Below, piece after piece: positions 48,928 to 58,541 of a DNA stretch of 64,000 nucleotides; position 1 is the stretch's first letter; each line of letters opens with the position of its first letter. The translations under genes were made by a program, and so were the position numbers. The DNA is taken from NCBI RefSeq assembly GCF_900021175.1, contig NZ_FCOP01000011.1, forward strand, positions 248,001-312,000. The letters are read 5' to 3'. Source of the DNA: Pseudenterobacter timonensis. Lineage in GTDB: Bacteria > Pseudomonadota > Gammaproteobacteria > Enterobacterales > Enterobacteriaceae. The notes beneath the pieces are model-generated. The model did not search any database. It was not told the origin of the DNA and was given only the letters and a program-made list of their open reading frames with translations.

Positions 48928-49478
48928 TAGGGTAAGCATTCCAATCACTTCACCCTCGTATGTCAATACGCACTCCTTGAGAATGCCGTTTCCCATGGCG
49001 GCACTCTCTCCCTCTGAATGCTATTTTTCTGAAAGTGTTGGTTCTTTCCTCTTTGTCTTGTTTAGTTCCGAAGGAATGCGCGGGATGTAATATCTTGTTG
49101 TGTTGGTATTGCATCGCAATCACCGCGCATCTCCGACTTTTTCAGAAAGGGCATTCGCTCTTTGCTCATTCATTCCGTTAGGATGAATGTAGTCAGACTG
49201 AATAAACGCCGTAAGCGGTAGTTACGTTCAGGCTGGCAATCTCTTATTGCTATTCCAGTGGTGATATTGAGATTCCATTCCCACTTCTCGCCATGACAGA
49301 AGGGCTTCTGTTTTGAAGTGGGGCAATGACGGGCGATCCTACTTCTGTTATTCGTAACAGTTGCGCCCTTCATTTTATTCAAGAAACCATTCTTTAACTT
49401 CATAATCCTCCCAAACGATGACGTTAAACAATGCTTTCTAACAAGGGCATCTCTCCAGGGGCTTAATTGCCCCTTTTT
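48928..49478 (+). ncRNA. Candidate large structured non-coding RNA (about 550 nt)
   Basis: The stretch runs from a strong promoter to an intrinsic terminator with no credible ORF. Many helices can be read on the plus strand. GAATGC (49016-49021) pairs with 49151-49156; 49029-49041 pairs with 49133-49145 (12 of 13, two G-U); 49076-49094 pairs with 49105-49115 plus 49123-49130 (19 pairs, two G-U). Others are 48979-48988 with 48999-49008, 49167-49176 with 49181-49189, CCCACTTC (49280) with GAAGTGGG (49315), and a UUCG-capped stem CTGTTA-TTCG-TAACAG (49345-49360). G-U pairs fit only plus-strand RNA. The family is unknown to me. Confidence 0.6.
49457..49478 (+). terminator. Intrinsic terminator of the candidate ncRNA
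   Basis: AGGGGC-TTAATT-GCCCCT is followed by TTTT. It lies between the structured stretch and the ribosome site of the morphogenesis operon. Confidence 0.85.
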
Positions 49479-49549
49479 AACAATCTGCATGTAACACTTC
49501 CGTTATTAATGGAAGGATGAACGCAGTTATAACGCGAAGGAACAACAGA

Positions 49550-49765
49550 ATGTTCTTAATAAACAATCGCGACCGAATCCTAAAATACAAATCCGAAGTG
49601 ATTCAAGTTAATCCTGAGTTAATAGCTAAAGTGGCTGAAATGGCAGGATGTACCGTTGAAGAAATAGAAAAAGCTGTAGACCAGTATTTCCCTTCTGAGG
49701 ACACACCTCAACTTAGTATGCAGGAACGGATCGCAATCAAATCCAAGGAAATCAAACAACAATGA
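49550..49765 (+). CDS. Small protein upstream of the capsid genes (71 residues)
   Basis: The start at 49550 is preferred because AAGGA lies 9 bases upstream; an in-frame ATG at 49517 abuts its purine tract with no spacing. The acidic product contains VNPELIAKVAEMAGCTVEEIEKAVDQYF, helical and possibly an adaptor or scaffold-like segment. It overlaps the next gene by ATGA, placing it in the morphogenesis operon. Function unknown. Confidence 0.6.
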   Translation: MFLINNRDRILKYKSEVIQVNPELIAKVAEMAGCTVEEIEKAVDQYFPSEDTPQLSMQERIAIKSKEIKQQ

Positions 49766-50121
49766 TTGTAGACCTAACCGAACTTTTCCCAATTCGTAAG
49801 AGTTTCACTGACGTAGTGAGCTACGCCACTGATTCTTTTGCAGTCGTAGAAGGTCGTGTTTTCGACCTGCCAGCGGATATTCAATGCGCCGATGTTATCG
49901 GGGCTGATGGCGCTTTATACACCTCCGGCGATGATGCCTTTGTGGTGGTAAGTGATTTCGTGAGTGCTGGCGACGGTAAGACCGTGAATGTCCTACGTGC
50001 GCCTAATGTTGGCAGCTTCGTAGCACTGAAAGCCGACAACCTGCACGCAGCTAATCACGCCGCAGCTATCACCACGCTCGAATCCAAAGGGTTCGTATGC
50101 CGTCCATTCTTTACCTCTTAA
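49762..50121 (+). CDS. Head-decoration-like protein (119 residues)
   Basis: The protein is beta-rich and Val/Ala/Asp-rich (VVSYATDSFAVVEGRVFDLPADI..., GDDAFVVVSDFVSAGDGKTV) and directly precedes the major capsid gene by 16 bases. This is the position of decoration protein genes such as lambda D. The assignment rests on size, composition and position, not on a recognised signature. It overlaps the upstream gene at ATGA. Confidence 0.5.
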   Translation: MIVDLTELFPIRKSFTDVVSYATDSFAVVEGRVFDLPADIQCADVIGADGALYTSGDDAFVVVSDFVSAGDGKTVNVLRAPNVGSFVALKADNLHAANHAAAITTLESKGFVCRPFFTS

Positions 50122-50137
50122 TCAAGGAAGATAAATA

Positions 50138-51169
50138 ATGAGTAAAATCGCAATTGGGCGTGAGATGGTCGATTTAGCGCCAATCTTCCAGGCTCTGCCG
50201 GAACGTAACTATCTTATGAATGCCCTCGACCTATTCGACGGGGTAGGTGTTCAGAATCCGAAAGTGGTGGTGACACAGCTTCTGGATGATAACTACAGCC
50301 TGTTTAACACCCCGCAGAGCCGTTATTCATCAAACCACGACACTACCGCGCGTCAGAATGGCAAAGAATACCTTATCGAGATTCCTTGGTTTGCAAGGGA
50401 AGATGAGTTTAAACCTGTAGACGTACAAGGCCGCAGAGTGCAAGGAACGGACTACGAGCAAACCGTTACCGACCTGTACACCGAATACACTGGCAAACAT
50501 AAGATTGCTTATCTGCGTACCCGTGAGTCTTACCTGGCCCGTGCTCTGTTCAAAGGTGAAGTTTATACGCCTGCAACTGATGACCTACTGATCTCTTATG
50601 CTGAACTGTTCGGTGTGGTGCCAATGACAGCCAGCGTGAGCACAGCGACAGCGGCACAGGATTTTGATGCCATCTTAGACAAAGTTCAGGCTGCCGCAGG
50701 TGGATTGGCTGGACAGATTGAACGAGTGATCGTATTCGCTAAACCTGCTGCATTTAGCCAGATTCGCTTCTCTGACAGTATGTCTAAGGCGTTCCAGTAT
50801 GTAGCGCCATATGACGACCGTAACCTATTCTACCAGCGTCACGAGCTTCTCCCTGGTGTTAGTACGTTTAGTCTGCCTGGTGCGCCGATCGACATTGTTA
50901 AAGTGACAGATCCGCTGATCCTTGCACAGATGCCAGATGATGCTGACATGGTGGCGGTTCCGGTGTTCAGTAAAGGCACAAATGCTTATCAGAACATCTA
51001 CGGCGCTGCCTCTGGTAACTTCGCGCTGATCGATGCTGCACCTGCTGAATACTACTCTTGGGGCTACCTGAGCGAGCGCGGCGATGCTTACCACGTTATG
51101 CACGAAAACAGCGCATTACCAGTGAACCATGCGTTAGGTATGCAGGTGAAGATCACCATCACTGCTTAA
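50138..51169 (+). CDS. Major capsid protein, HK97-fold (lambda gpE family)
   Basis: This 343-residue protein resembles the phage major capsid protein E family. The N-terminus MVDLAPIFQALPERNYLMNALDLFDG, the E-loop region NGKEYLIEIPWFAREDEFKPVDVQGRR, the spine segment ARALFKGEVYTPATDDLLISYAELFGV and the ending ...HALGMQVKITITA are typical. It should form the element's own capsid. It lacks the usual neighbours (terminase, portal, protease). AAGGAAG precedes the ATG. Its stop overlaps the next start as TAATG. Confidence 0.75.
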   Translation: MSKIAIGREMVDLAPIFQALPERNYLMNALDLFDGVGVQNPKVVVTQLLDDNYSLFNTPQSRYSSNHDTTARQNGKEYLIEIPWFAREDEFKPVDVQGRRVQGTDYEQTVTDLYTEYTGKHKIAYLRTRESYLARALFKGEVYTPATDDLLISYAELFGVVPMTASVSTATAAQDFDAILDKVQAAAGGLAGQIERVIVFAKPAAFSQIRFSDSMSKAFQYVAPYDDRNLFYQRHELLPGVSTFSLPGAPIDIVKVTDPLILAQMPDDADMVAVPVFSKGTNAYQNIYGAASGNFALIDAAPAEYYSWGYLSERGDAYHVMHENSALPVNHALGMQVKITITA

Positions 51170-51291
51170 TGAGCAAGCGGGAGCCTGACCCGCTGGAAAT
51201 AATCAGGCTATTGAATAGGGCGTGTGAACGTTGGGAACTAAGAGAGCGCAAATCTCCCCAGTGTTCCCGCCCTTTTTTATTTCCAGAATGA
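51169..51291 (+). CDS. Small 40-residue protein coupled to the capsid gene
   Basis: The ATG overlaps the capsid stop (TAATG), so translation is coupled. The peptide MSKREPDPLEIIRLLNRACE... is charged and helical, ending FLFPE. An inverted repeat GGGAAC...GTTCCC followed by CCCTTTTTT lies near its end (about 51232-51277) and may be an attenuator. Reported as a probable small gene. Confidence 0.5.
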   Translation: MSKREPDPLEIIRLLNRACERWELRERKSPQCSRPFLFPE

Positions 51292-51301
51292 GGAAAGATA
51301 A

Positions 51302-51499
51302 ATGCAAGTGATTGTAAAAAGCGCGGGGCTTCACCTCGCCGTAAATGCTGAAACAGCAGAAGAGTTATTAAATCTGGCGGGAGTGTGTCGTGTGCTTGAA
51401 ATAGATCACGGTCATCTACGTCAGTTATTACATCGTGGGCGTAGTGTATCAGATGCACTTAATTATCTGGTGAGTAAGAAAGGCGGTGGCGATGCTTGA
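51302..51499 (+). CDS. Small protein before the tape-measure-like gene (65 residues)
   Basis: AGGAAAG sits 5 bases before the ATG. The protein (MQVIVKSAGLHLAVNAETAEELLNL...) is mixed alpha/beta with a basic middle (LRQLLHRGRSVSDAL). Its last codons overlap the start of the next gene. Position between capsid and tape-measure-like genes suggests a connector or assembly factor, but I do not recognise it. Confidence 0.55.
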   Translation: MQVIVKSAGLHLAVNAETAEELLNLAGVCRVLEIDHGHLRQLLHRGRSVSDALNYLVSKKGGGDA

Positions 51500-53075
51500 T
51501 ATTTCGGTCAGTCAGATCCGCAATACGGTTACATTCGTGGTGGATAAGCAGAGCATTGCTCTGGCTAAAGCCGCAGCGGATAACCTTCAAAAGCACTTCC
51601 AGAAAATAGCCGATCCCAAGATTCGCTTCCAGGCTCAGAAGCAGCGCAGAGCTAAAGCGCGTGAACAAGTAGCAGATGCTAAGGTGGCTCCCTCTAAGAG
51701 CGCCAGTGATTTAAAACAACAGCGTCAAGCTGAGAAAGCGGCAAAAGTTCAGGCTCGTGAGGCTGACAAGCTACGCCGTCGCAATGAAACCGCCGACCTG
51801 AAACGCAGATCATCCATTCTCCAGATGAAAGGTGTAGCTGGTAAGTATGGGATTGATCCGGCTAAACAATACCAGTTTGCAAAGTTTGCTCACGAGCAGA
51901 CAGAGCTTTTCCGTAACGGTCAGATCAGTAGCCAGAAGATGAACTATGAGCTACGCGAACGTATTGCTCTTATGCGTCGTGAGGCAGCGTTACAGGCAAA
52001 AGTAACTGCGTCCACTCAGGCACAGGCGGCAGCACTCAGACATGCTAAGAAAACCGACTATGCAGGGGCTGCAAAGGGTATTAAAGAAAAAGGGCTGAAT
52101 GTTATCGGTGGCGGTGCTGGCTTTGTTGGTGCTACTGCTGCATTAGCTGGCGGGGCTGGTGTCTTGTCTCGTATCCGTGACAAAGGGAATGAGAACTTGG
52201 ACCTGGTGAGAAAATCAGCCCTGGTTAAGACTAATCCTAACGTTGTGAAAACTCTGGTTGCATACGGACAACAACACGGCATAGATAGCGCATCTGTAGA
52301 CAAGGTGACGGACAACTTCAAAGACGTGCGCGAGCGTTTGGGTGAGTCGGTGACGAACTCCACATTCGATCAGAAGTCAGGGAAATGGAAAGGCGGCAAC
52401 GGTGCTATAGATAACGTTATGAACCTGTTCGGATGGACTAAAGCCGACATTGCGAAGTTCCAGGATCGTCCTGCTGATTTCGTTCAGGCAACAGTTAACG
52501 AAGGTCAGCGCCGTGGAATGTCTCAGGCATCCATCGGGCATCTGATCGAGGATTATGGGGATGACCTCGCACACTACACCGATCTATTCCTGAATAACGG
52601 TGCAGAGTTTAACAAGACGCTAAGAACCCTTGTTGATAGTGGTCAGACACTGAACGAAGAGCAGGTAAAACAGACGCTTGCATTTGGTGATTTAAGTGTG
52701 GCTTTCGGCAATTTGCAAAACGGGATCGATAACTCTCTGCTGTATGGTTTTATGAAAGGTTTCGCTGATGGTGGTGATGACCTCGTGAAGAACACCCGTG
52801 TTATCACAGAATCAGCCGGATTGCTCGGAGAGGGTTTAGGAGATTTAGCTAAACAGATGACAGGATTTGTTTCTGAAATCTCCGGTGTTGTCTCGGATCT
52901 AAATGCAGGGCTTCGCGCTCGCTTCCCTGGTTGGTTTGCTGATAAAGATAAACCAGCGGCCCAGGCTCTCTATGATGGTGTAAATAGACCCGTTTTAGTT
53001 CCATGTAGTGGTTTACTGAATTTGGCCACCTGAACAGAGGTGATATGCTCATCTCAGAACATTACAGGTGCCTCA

Positions 53076-54244
<1,169 letters not shown>

Positions 54245-55091
54245 CCACTACACCAGGCATTTTTTGAGATCCCGGCCAAATGATTGTGTTGCCGATATTC
54301 CTCCGGCGTCATATTGTTCAGTGATTCATGAGGGCGTTCACAGTTATATTCTGACACCCATCTTTCCGTGATTTCCCGCACTTCATTCAGCGTTCTGAAC
54401 AGATAAAAATCGAGTATTTCTGTACGATATGTCCTGTTAAAACGCTCAATAAAAGCGTTCTGTGTCGGCTTACCCGGCTGGATAAACTCCAGCTTTACTG
54501 CATGTTTCTCTGCCCATTCAGCCAGTGCCAGCGAGATAAATTCCGGTCCATTATCCATGCGTAGCATGAGCGGATAGCCGCGATTTGCCGCGATCCTGTC
54601 GAGCACACGGACCACTCGCGGAGCTGGCAGATTCAGATCTATTTCAATCGACAACGCCTCACGGTTAAAGTCATCAACGACATTGAACGTGCGAAAACGA
54701 CGGCCACAGACCAGGGCATCATGCATAAAATCGACAGACCAACTCTGGTTCAGCGCTTCCGGTGTGGCCAGTGGCGAGGGATTACGCACCGGCAGCCGTT
54801 GTTTACCCTTACGGCGAAAATTCAGCTTCAGCAAACAATAAATACGATGGATCCTTTTGTGATTCCACGCGTATCCCTGCCGCCGCAGAACCTGGAAAAG
54901 TTTTGGAAAACCGTATCGTGGGTATCGTTCAGCTGCCGCCTGCAATGCGGTAATAACGGGTTCATCACGCGTGGTATCCGGACGGTAATGATAAACCGTT
55001 CTGCTCAGATTGAGACTCCGACAGGCCTGACGGATACTGAGTCCGAATGCCGTTATCAGATGAGTGACCAGCTCACGCTTAAAGGCTGGTT

Positions 55092-55358
55092 TTAAAGCTT
55101 TTTTTCGATAACGTCTTTCAGCGCCCGGTTCTCAAGGCTCAGGTCGGCAAACATTTGTTTGAGGCGTCGGTTCTCGTCCTCAAGCTCCTTGATCTTTTTA
55201 ATATCAGAAGCTTCCATACCGCCGTATTTAGACTTCCAGTTGTAGTAAGTCGCTTCAGAGATACCGGCCTCCCGGCAGACATCCTTAACCGTTCGTCCGG
55301 CTTCAACCGACTTAATCACGGCGATGATCTGATGCTCAGTAAAACGGGCTTTACGCAT
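55092..55358 (-). CDS. IS407-group-like OrfA
   Basis: The 88-residue protein MRKARFTEHQIIAVIKSVEA... carries an HTH_Tnp_1 domain (VKDVCREAGISEATYYNWKSKYG) and a C-terminal leucine-zipper region (ELEDENRRLKQMFADL). It ends ...EKKL at a run of seven As, the usual programmed -1 frameshift into orfB. Confidence 0.9.
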   Translation of the reverse strand: MRKARFTEHQIIAVIKSVEAGRTVKDVCREAGISEATYYNWKSKYGGMEASDIKKIKELEDENRRLKQMFADLSLENRALKDVIEKKL

Positions 55359-55924
55359 AGCGATCTCCTTTGTTGGCAGATTGATTATGCCGGAGGATCT
55401 CTAAATGTGAATGGCACGATTATGCGGGATACTTACAATGGTGCTGTTACAGGCTCTGCCAATGATACTGCGCAGTGGATCGCTGATAAGACGGGCTTCG
55501 ATACCCGTTCAGTGGCTCCAGCTATCAAAGATTGGCTGGGCTTCGGTAATCAGCAAGCAGGAACAGCGGCAAGTGGTTACGACCTGAATGGTGAGGCATT
55601 ACGTAATAGTGCAATGTCGCTCAATAGCGCCAATGTGCCAGCTTACAATCTGAGTCCAATATTCAATCTAACAGTTGAGCCTACCGTACCTCTAACTATT
55701 CAAAGTGACACCTCACGCCTTGCTGATTATGTAGATTTCCAGGCTAAAGCAAGTCAGGCAAGCTTTATGCAGAGCTTAACGCTACAAATGAGTAGTGGAC
55801 AGTCATCAACAGGTGGCTAAAATAAAGTGTGTGTAAAACTCCTTTATTATTTTCTTTCAATGTAAATAACCTAAACGTTGCTATGGTAAAATAATGTATT
55901 TGAACCAAATGCATAAGGGAAAAA

Positions 55925-56407
55925 ATGAACTTTGACGACTTATCTTATCGTGAGCTTGATCACCACGCGATGGAACGCCTTGTGTTTGATGAGGAAGAGC
56001 TTTCACCGATTCTTAAAGGTCATATATTTATTGAAAAAGTGCTTGAAACCCTTATATCCAGAAACCTTGTTGAACCTAAAGCCTTTTTTAAAGGAAATCG
56101 GTCATTTGATTTAAAGGTAGATCTTGCCTTATCGATGGGGTTGATTGATGAGCATTATTATTCAGCTTTTAAGGCGATAAACAAAGTTAGAAATAACTAT
56201 GCTCATAAGCATGACTACAAAGTTTCATTTTCTGATTTGAATGCATTCAAGTTTGATTGGGCCGATATTCAAAATCAGGCATTTGCGGTCGCATGTAAGC
56301 AGGGAGTTGGTGAAGCTGCACGAATAGCCACTATATTTCTTTGTTGGAAAGCAATACATCTTATTAGCTCTCCTGATGAAGATGACTATGAAAATAAAGG
56401 GGCCTAA
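55925..56407 (+). CDS. HEPN-type protein (DUF4145/MltR-like), possible RNase or regulator
   Basis: This 160-residue helical protein carries RNNYAH at residues 89-94, an Rx4H motif as in HEPN RNases, preceded by FKAINKVRNNYAH, the hallmark helix of MltR/DUF4145-type HEPN proteins. HEPN proteins often act as anti-phage or toxin RNases; MltR-type members are regulators. An independent AT-rich promoter region and the ATG preceded by AAGGGAAAAA suggest separate expression from the morphogenesis genes. A strong terminator overlaps its stop. Confidence 0.65.
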   Translation: MNFDDLSYRELDHHAMERLVFDEEELSPILKGHIFIEKVLETLISRNLVEPKAFFKGNRSFDLKVDLALSMGLIDEHYYSAFKAINKVRNNYAHKHDYKVSFSDLNAFKFDWADIQNQAFAVACKQGVGEAARIATIFLCWKAIHLISSPDEDDYENKGA

Positions 56408-56419
56408 GGCCCCTTTTTT
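56397..56419 (+). terminator. Intrinsic terminator of the HEPN-type gene
   Basis: AAGGGGCC-TAA-GGCCCCTT followed by Ts; the loop is the stop codon itself. It also separates this gene from the convergent small gene. Confidence 0.95.
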
Positions 56420-56425
56420 CGTAGC

Positions 56426-56668
56426 TTATTTTGTTGACTGAGCTAACACCGTTGCTGCAAGCCGTTTGGTTTTTTCGCTTGAGCGCGGGTTATCGAGAGC
56501 CTTAGCTGCAACCGTTTCCATAGTTTCGCTGGTATGGCTGGAGGGGGCACGCTGAGAAAGAGCAGAGGCTGCCAAGCGCTTTTGTAGTTTCGAGGCGTTT
56601 GGATCGGACAGAGTTTGACCAGCGAGAGAACCAACATTCCTTGACGTTTGCTTTGGGTTTTTAGCCAT
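56426..56668 (-). CDS. Small protein made of two internal repeats (80 residues)
   Basis: The two halves match: VGSLAGQTLSDPNASKLQKR-LAASALSQ (residues 12-39) and METVAAKALDNPRSSEKTKR-LAATVLAQ (about 50-77), sharing the pattern LxxPxxSxxxKRLAAxxLxQ. It starts MAKNPKQTS after AAGGACTAAAG. It is an alpha-helical, basic protein without known function. A palindrome resembling an NrdR box lies upstream. Confidence 0.7.
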   Translation of the reverse strand: MAKNPKQTSRNVGSLAGQTLSDPNASKLQKRLAASALSQRAPSSHTSETMETVAAKALDNPRSSEKTKRLAATVLAQSTK

Positions 56669-56695
56669 GACTTTAGTCCTTCTGGGCAGTTGAGG

Positions 56696-56741
56696 TGAAA
56701 TATATAGTGCTTATCTTCCTTATGGGCACTATATATAGTGT
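56696..56741 (-). promoter_or_regulatory. NrdR-box-like palindrome pair upstream of the small repeat protein
   Basis: CACTATATATAGTG at 56727-56740 is a perfect palindrome and fits the NrdR consensus ACACWATATATWGTGT. A second half-match ATATATAGTG starts at 56700, exactly 31 bases from the equivalent position in the first. NrdR boxes normally occur in pairs about three helix turns apart. An element-encoded repressor operator is the alternative. Confidence 0.5.
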
Positions 56742-56939
56742 TATGCTAACTATCTCCGCTTCGCTTGACAAGATGTTGTAGCAACTTCACTTGATCACTT
56801 CATTTTTGATTATTTGTGCGGTGTTTTATTCTGTTAATTTGAAGATTTGTATTTCTATTTGGAGTTTTTAACTGGTTAAATAGTATGATATTTATCCGAT
56901 TTTATCGTGCGATTATTATCCCCGAATGCATACCCTTTT

Positions 56940-58190
56940 TCATTGGTTCTCAATCTCTGGATAACGTAACAACTCGATATATTGTCTTAGCTCCACCGGA
57001 GAGGCCGCATTCTTGCTGTACGTCTTGAAACTTTCTGTAGAGCCGCGCTCATGGCCAAGTAGCAAGGCAATGCGGTCTTCTGGAACAGGCTTTAACTTCT
57101 CTATGCCAATGCCGCCCCTGTCCAGCATTTGCGCCACTTGGTGGCGTAAACTGTGGAAAACTTTTAACTCTGATCCCGCTTCGCCTAATGCCTTGCGTTT
57201 AGCCCTGGTAAAACGCTGTGAATGCCACGTAGAGCGCTTTCCGTCTGCACGGTCAGTGATTGAAGCACGATAGAATAAAAAACCGTTGTAAGGCTTCTCA
57301 CGTAGAGACAACACTAACGGAGTGATAAGGCTATGCACGGGAACAATGCGGACGGCTGATTTTGTCTTTCCCTCAGTTACTTCGAAACATAACACCCCCT
57401 CAATCTCTCGGATGTTGGCTGTACGTAAAGAACAGATCTCATTCAATCTCATCCCGCTATACATCCCGATCAGTGTTACGTTCTGCATCTCTTCATCATC
57501 TGCCATTACAGCGAATACCTTCGCCAATTCTCCAGGTTCAAACACCTCATAGCTCACCTTGCTACTTTTGGCCTCCAGAGCATGGCCTCGCCAGATATTT
57601 TCCTGCGGTGCATCGTGATAACGGTTACGAGCCAGATCCCAGATCTGAGCCAATGCACTAACGTAGTTTTGTATGGTCTGTGGTGCTTTCTCCGTCTTGA
57701 GCTTATCAAGCCAGCCTGTAACAGTGGTTCGGTTAATGTCACGAAGCTGAACATCGCGCTTATTGAGATGTTCTAAGAAAACTTCTACGGCTTTGTTTGT
57801 CTTCGATAGGGTGGTGAGCTTGCGCTTCTCGCTGAACTGGAGAATGTACTGATCCCGCATCCTCAAGAGGGAGGGGCAACTCATTACAGGAGGGCTTAAT
57901 GGCTCCGGCGCTTCATGTGCATACGTACCAACTTGACGTAGTTCATTGAGGATTTGCTCTACCTTCGAGCCTCGATCACGCTGCGGCTTTATCAGGTTAC
58001 GAATCTTAAACCACTCCAGAGCAACCGCATCACGAAAGAGACGGGCTTCGCGCACATCGCGTGTCCCTGTGCTCTTCACGTAGTTACGTCGTCCTCCGAA
58101 CAGGTGACGCATGTACTTCGGTATGGCGATCCTCACCAGATAGTTTCCGCATGGATCTAAAACTAAGTAACGATCTCTCTTGTAAATCAT
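56940..58190 (-). CDS. Tyrosine integrase of the leuX satellite-like element
   Basis: This 416-residue phage-type integrase has a DUF6538-like N-terminal arm-binding region (YLVRIAIPKYMRHLFGGRRNYVKSTGTRD), a core-binding SAM-like domain (residues 110-200) and the catalytic domain: Arg in MYSGMRLNEICSL, HxxR in FHSLRHQVAQML, His in LLGHERGS and Tyr in FKTYSKNA. Its start codon lies 124 bases from the right att copy, so it is the natural integrase of the element. Confidence 0.93.
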   Translation of the reverse strand: MIYKRDRYLVLDPCGNYLVRIAIPKYMRHLFGGRRNYVKSTGTRDVREARLFRDAVALEWFKIRNLIKPQRDRGSKVEQILNELRQVGTYAHEAPEPLSPPVMSCPSLLRMRDQYILQFSEKRKLTTLSKTNKAVEVFLEHLNKRDVQLRDINRTTVTGWLDKLKTEKAPQTIQNYVSALAQIWDLARNRYHDAPQENIWRGHALEAKSSKVSYEVFEPGELAKVFAVMADDEEMQNVTLIGMYSGMRLNEICSLRTANIREIEGVLCFEVTEGKTKSAVRIVPVHSLITPLVLSLREKPYNGFLFYRASITDRADGKRSTWHSQRFTRAKRKALGEAGSELKVFHSLRHQVAQMLDRGGIGIEKLKPVPEDRIALLLGHERGSTESFKTYSKNAASPVELRQYIELLRYPEIENQ

Positions 58191-58268
58191 GCAAACCCCA
58201 GCTATTTTGTCAGGGCTTTTGCACTTGAATTTGAATAGTGTGAAATGTCGAAGTCTTTTCCTGTTTTT

Positions 58269-58282
58269 GCAGTTGATTCAAA
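58269..58282 (+). repeat. Fragment of the leuX anticodon arm
   Basis: GCAGTTGATTCAAA is identical to leuX 41445-41458 (anticodon arm). It lies 31 bases before the right att copy, while in the tRNA the two pieces are 4 bases apart. Confidence 0.7.
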
Positions 58283-58313
58283 GCATTACAGGAGCTTGCC
58301 AGACAAGCGAACG

Positions 58314-58356
58314 ACCGTAGAAATACGTGCCGGTTCGAGTCCGGCCTTCGCACCAA
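58314..58356 (+). repeat. Right att core (leuX 3' end copy)
   Basis: Identical to 41463-41499 over 37 bases; then one G of CTTCGGCACCA is missing (CTTCGCACCA) and CACCAA continues. It forms the right end of the satellite-like element and the likely attachment site of the following P4-type integrase island. Confidence 0.9.
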
Positions 58357-58369
58357 AAGCATGTAAATG

Positions 58370-58392
58370 GACCTCAACTGAGGTCTTTTTTT
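58370..58392 (+). terminator. Terminator, probably the original leuX terminator
   Basis: GACCTC-AACT-GAGGTC is followed by seven Ts, 14 bases past the att copy. Before integration it would have lain directly behind leuX; now it is 16.9 kb away. Confidence 0.85.
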
Positions 58393-58541
58393 ATGTCTAA
58401 AATCCAGTATTTATCTACCTTTCCCGCTATATTAACTCTCTCAAGGTCAACCTACATCAACGTACATCTACCAACACATGTTGGTACAGATGATGGTATT
58501 TACGGTTCGATAATGCTTGTACCAACAGGAAGGGGATAAGC

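Noticed and set aside
49170..49490. 106-codon minus-strand ORF in the candidate ncRNA stretch
   Set aside because: It covers the hairpins and terminator of the plus-strand transcript, has no good ribosome site and no recognisable features. The G-U pairing pattern supports plus-strand RNA instead.
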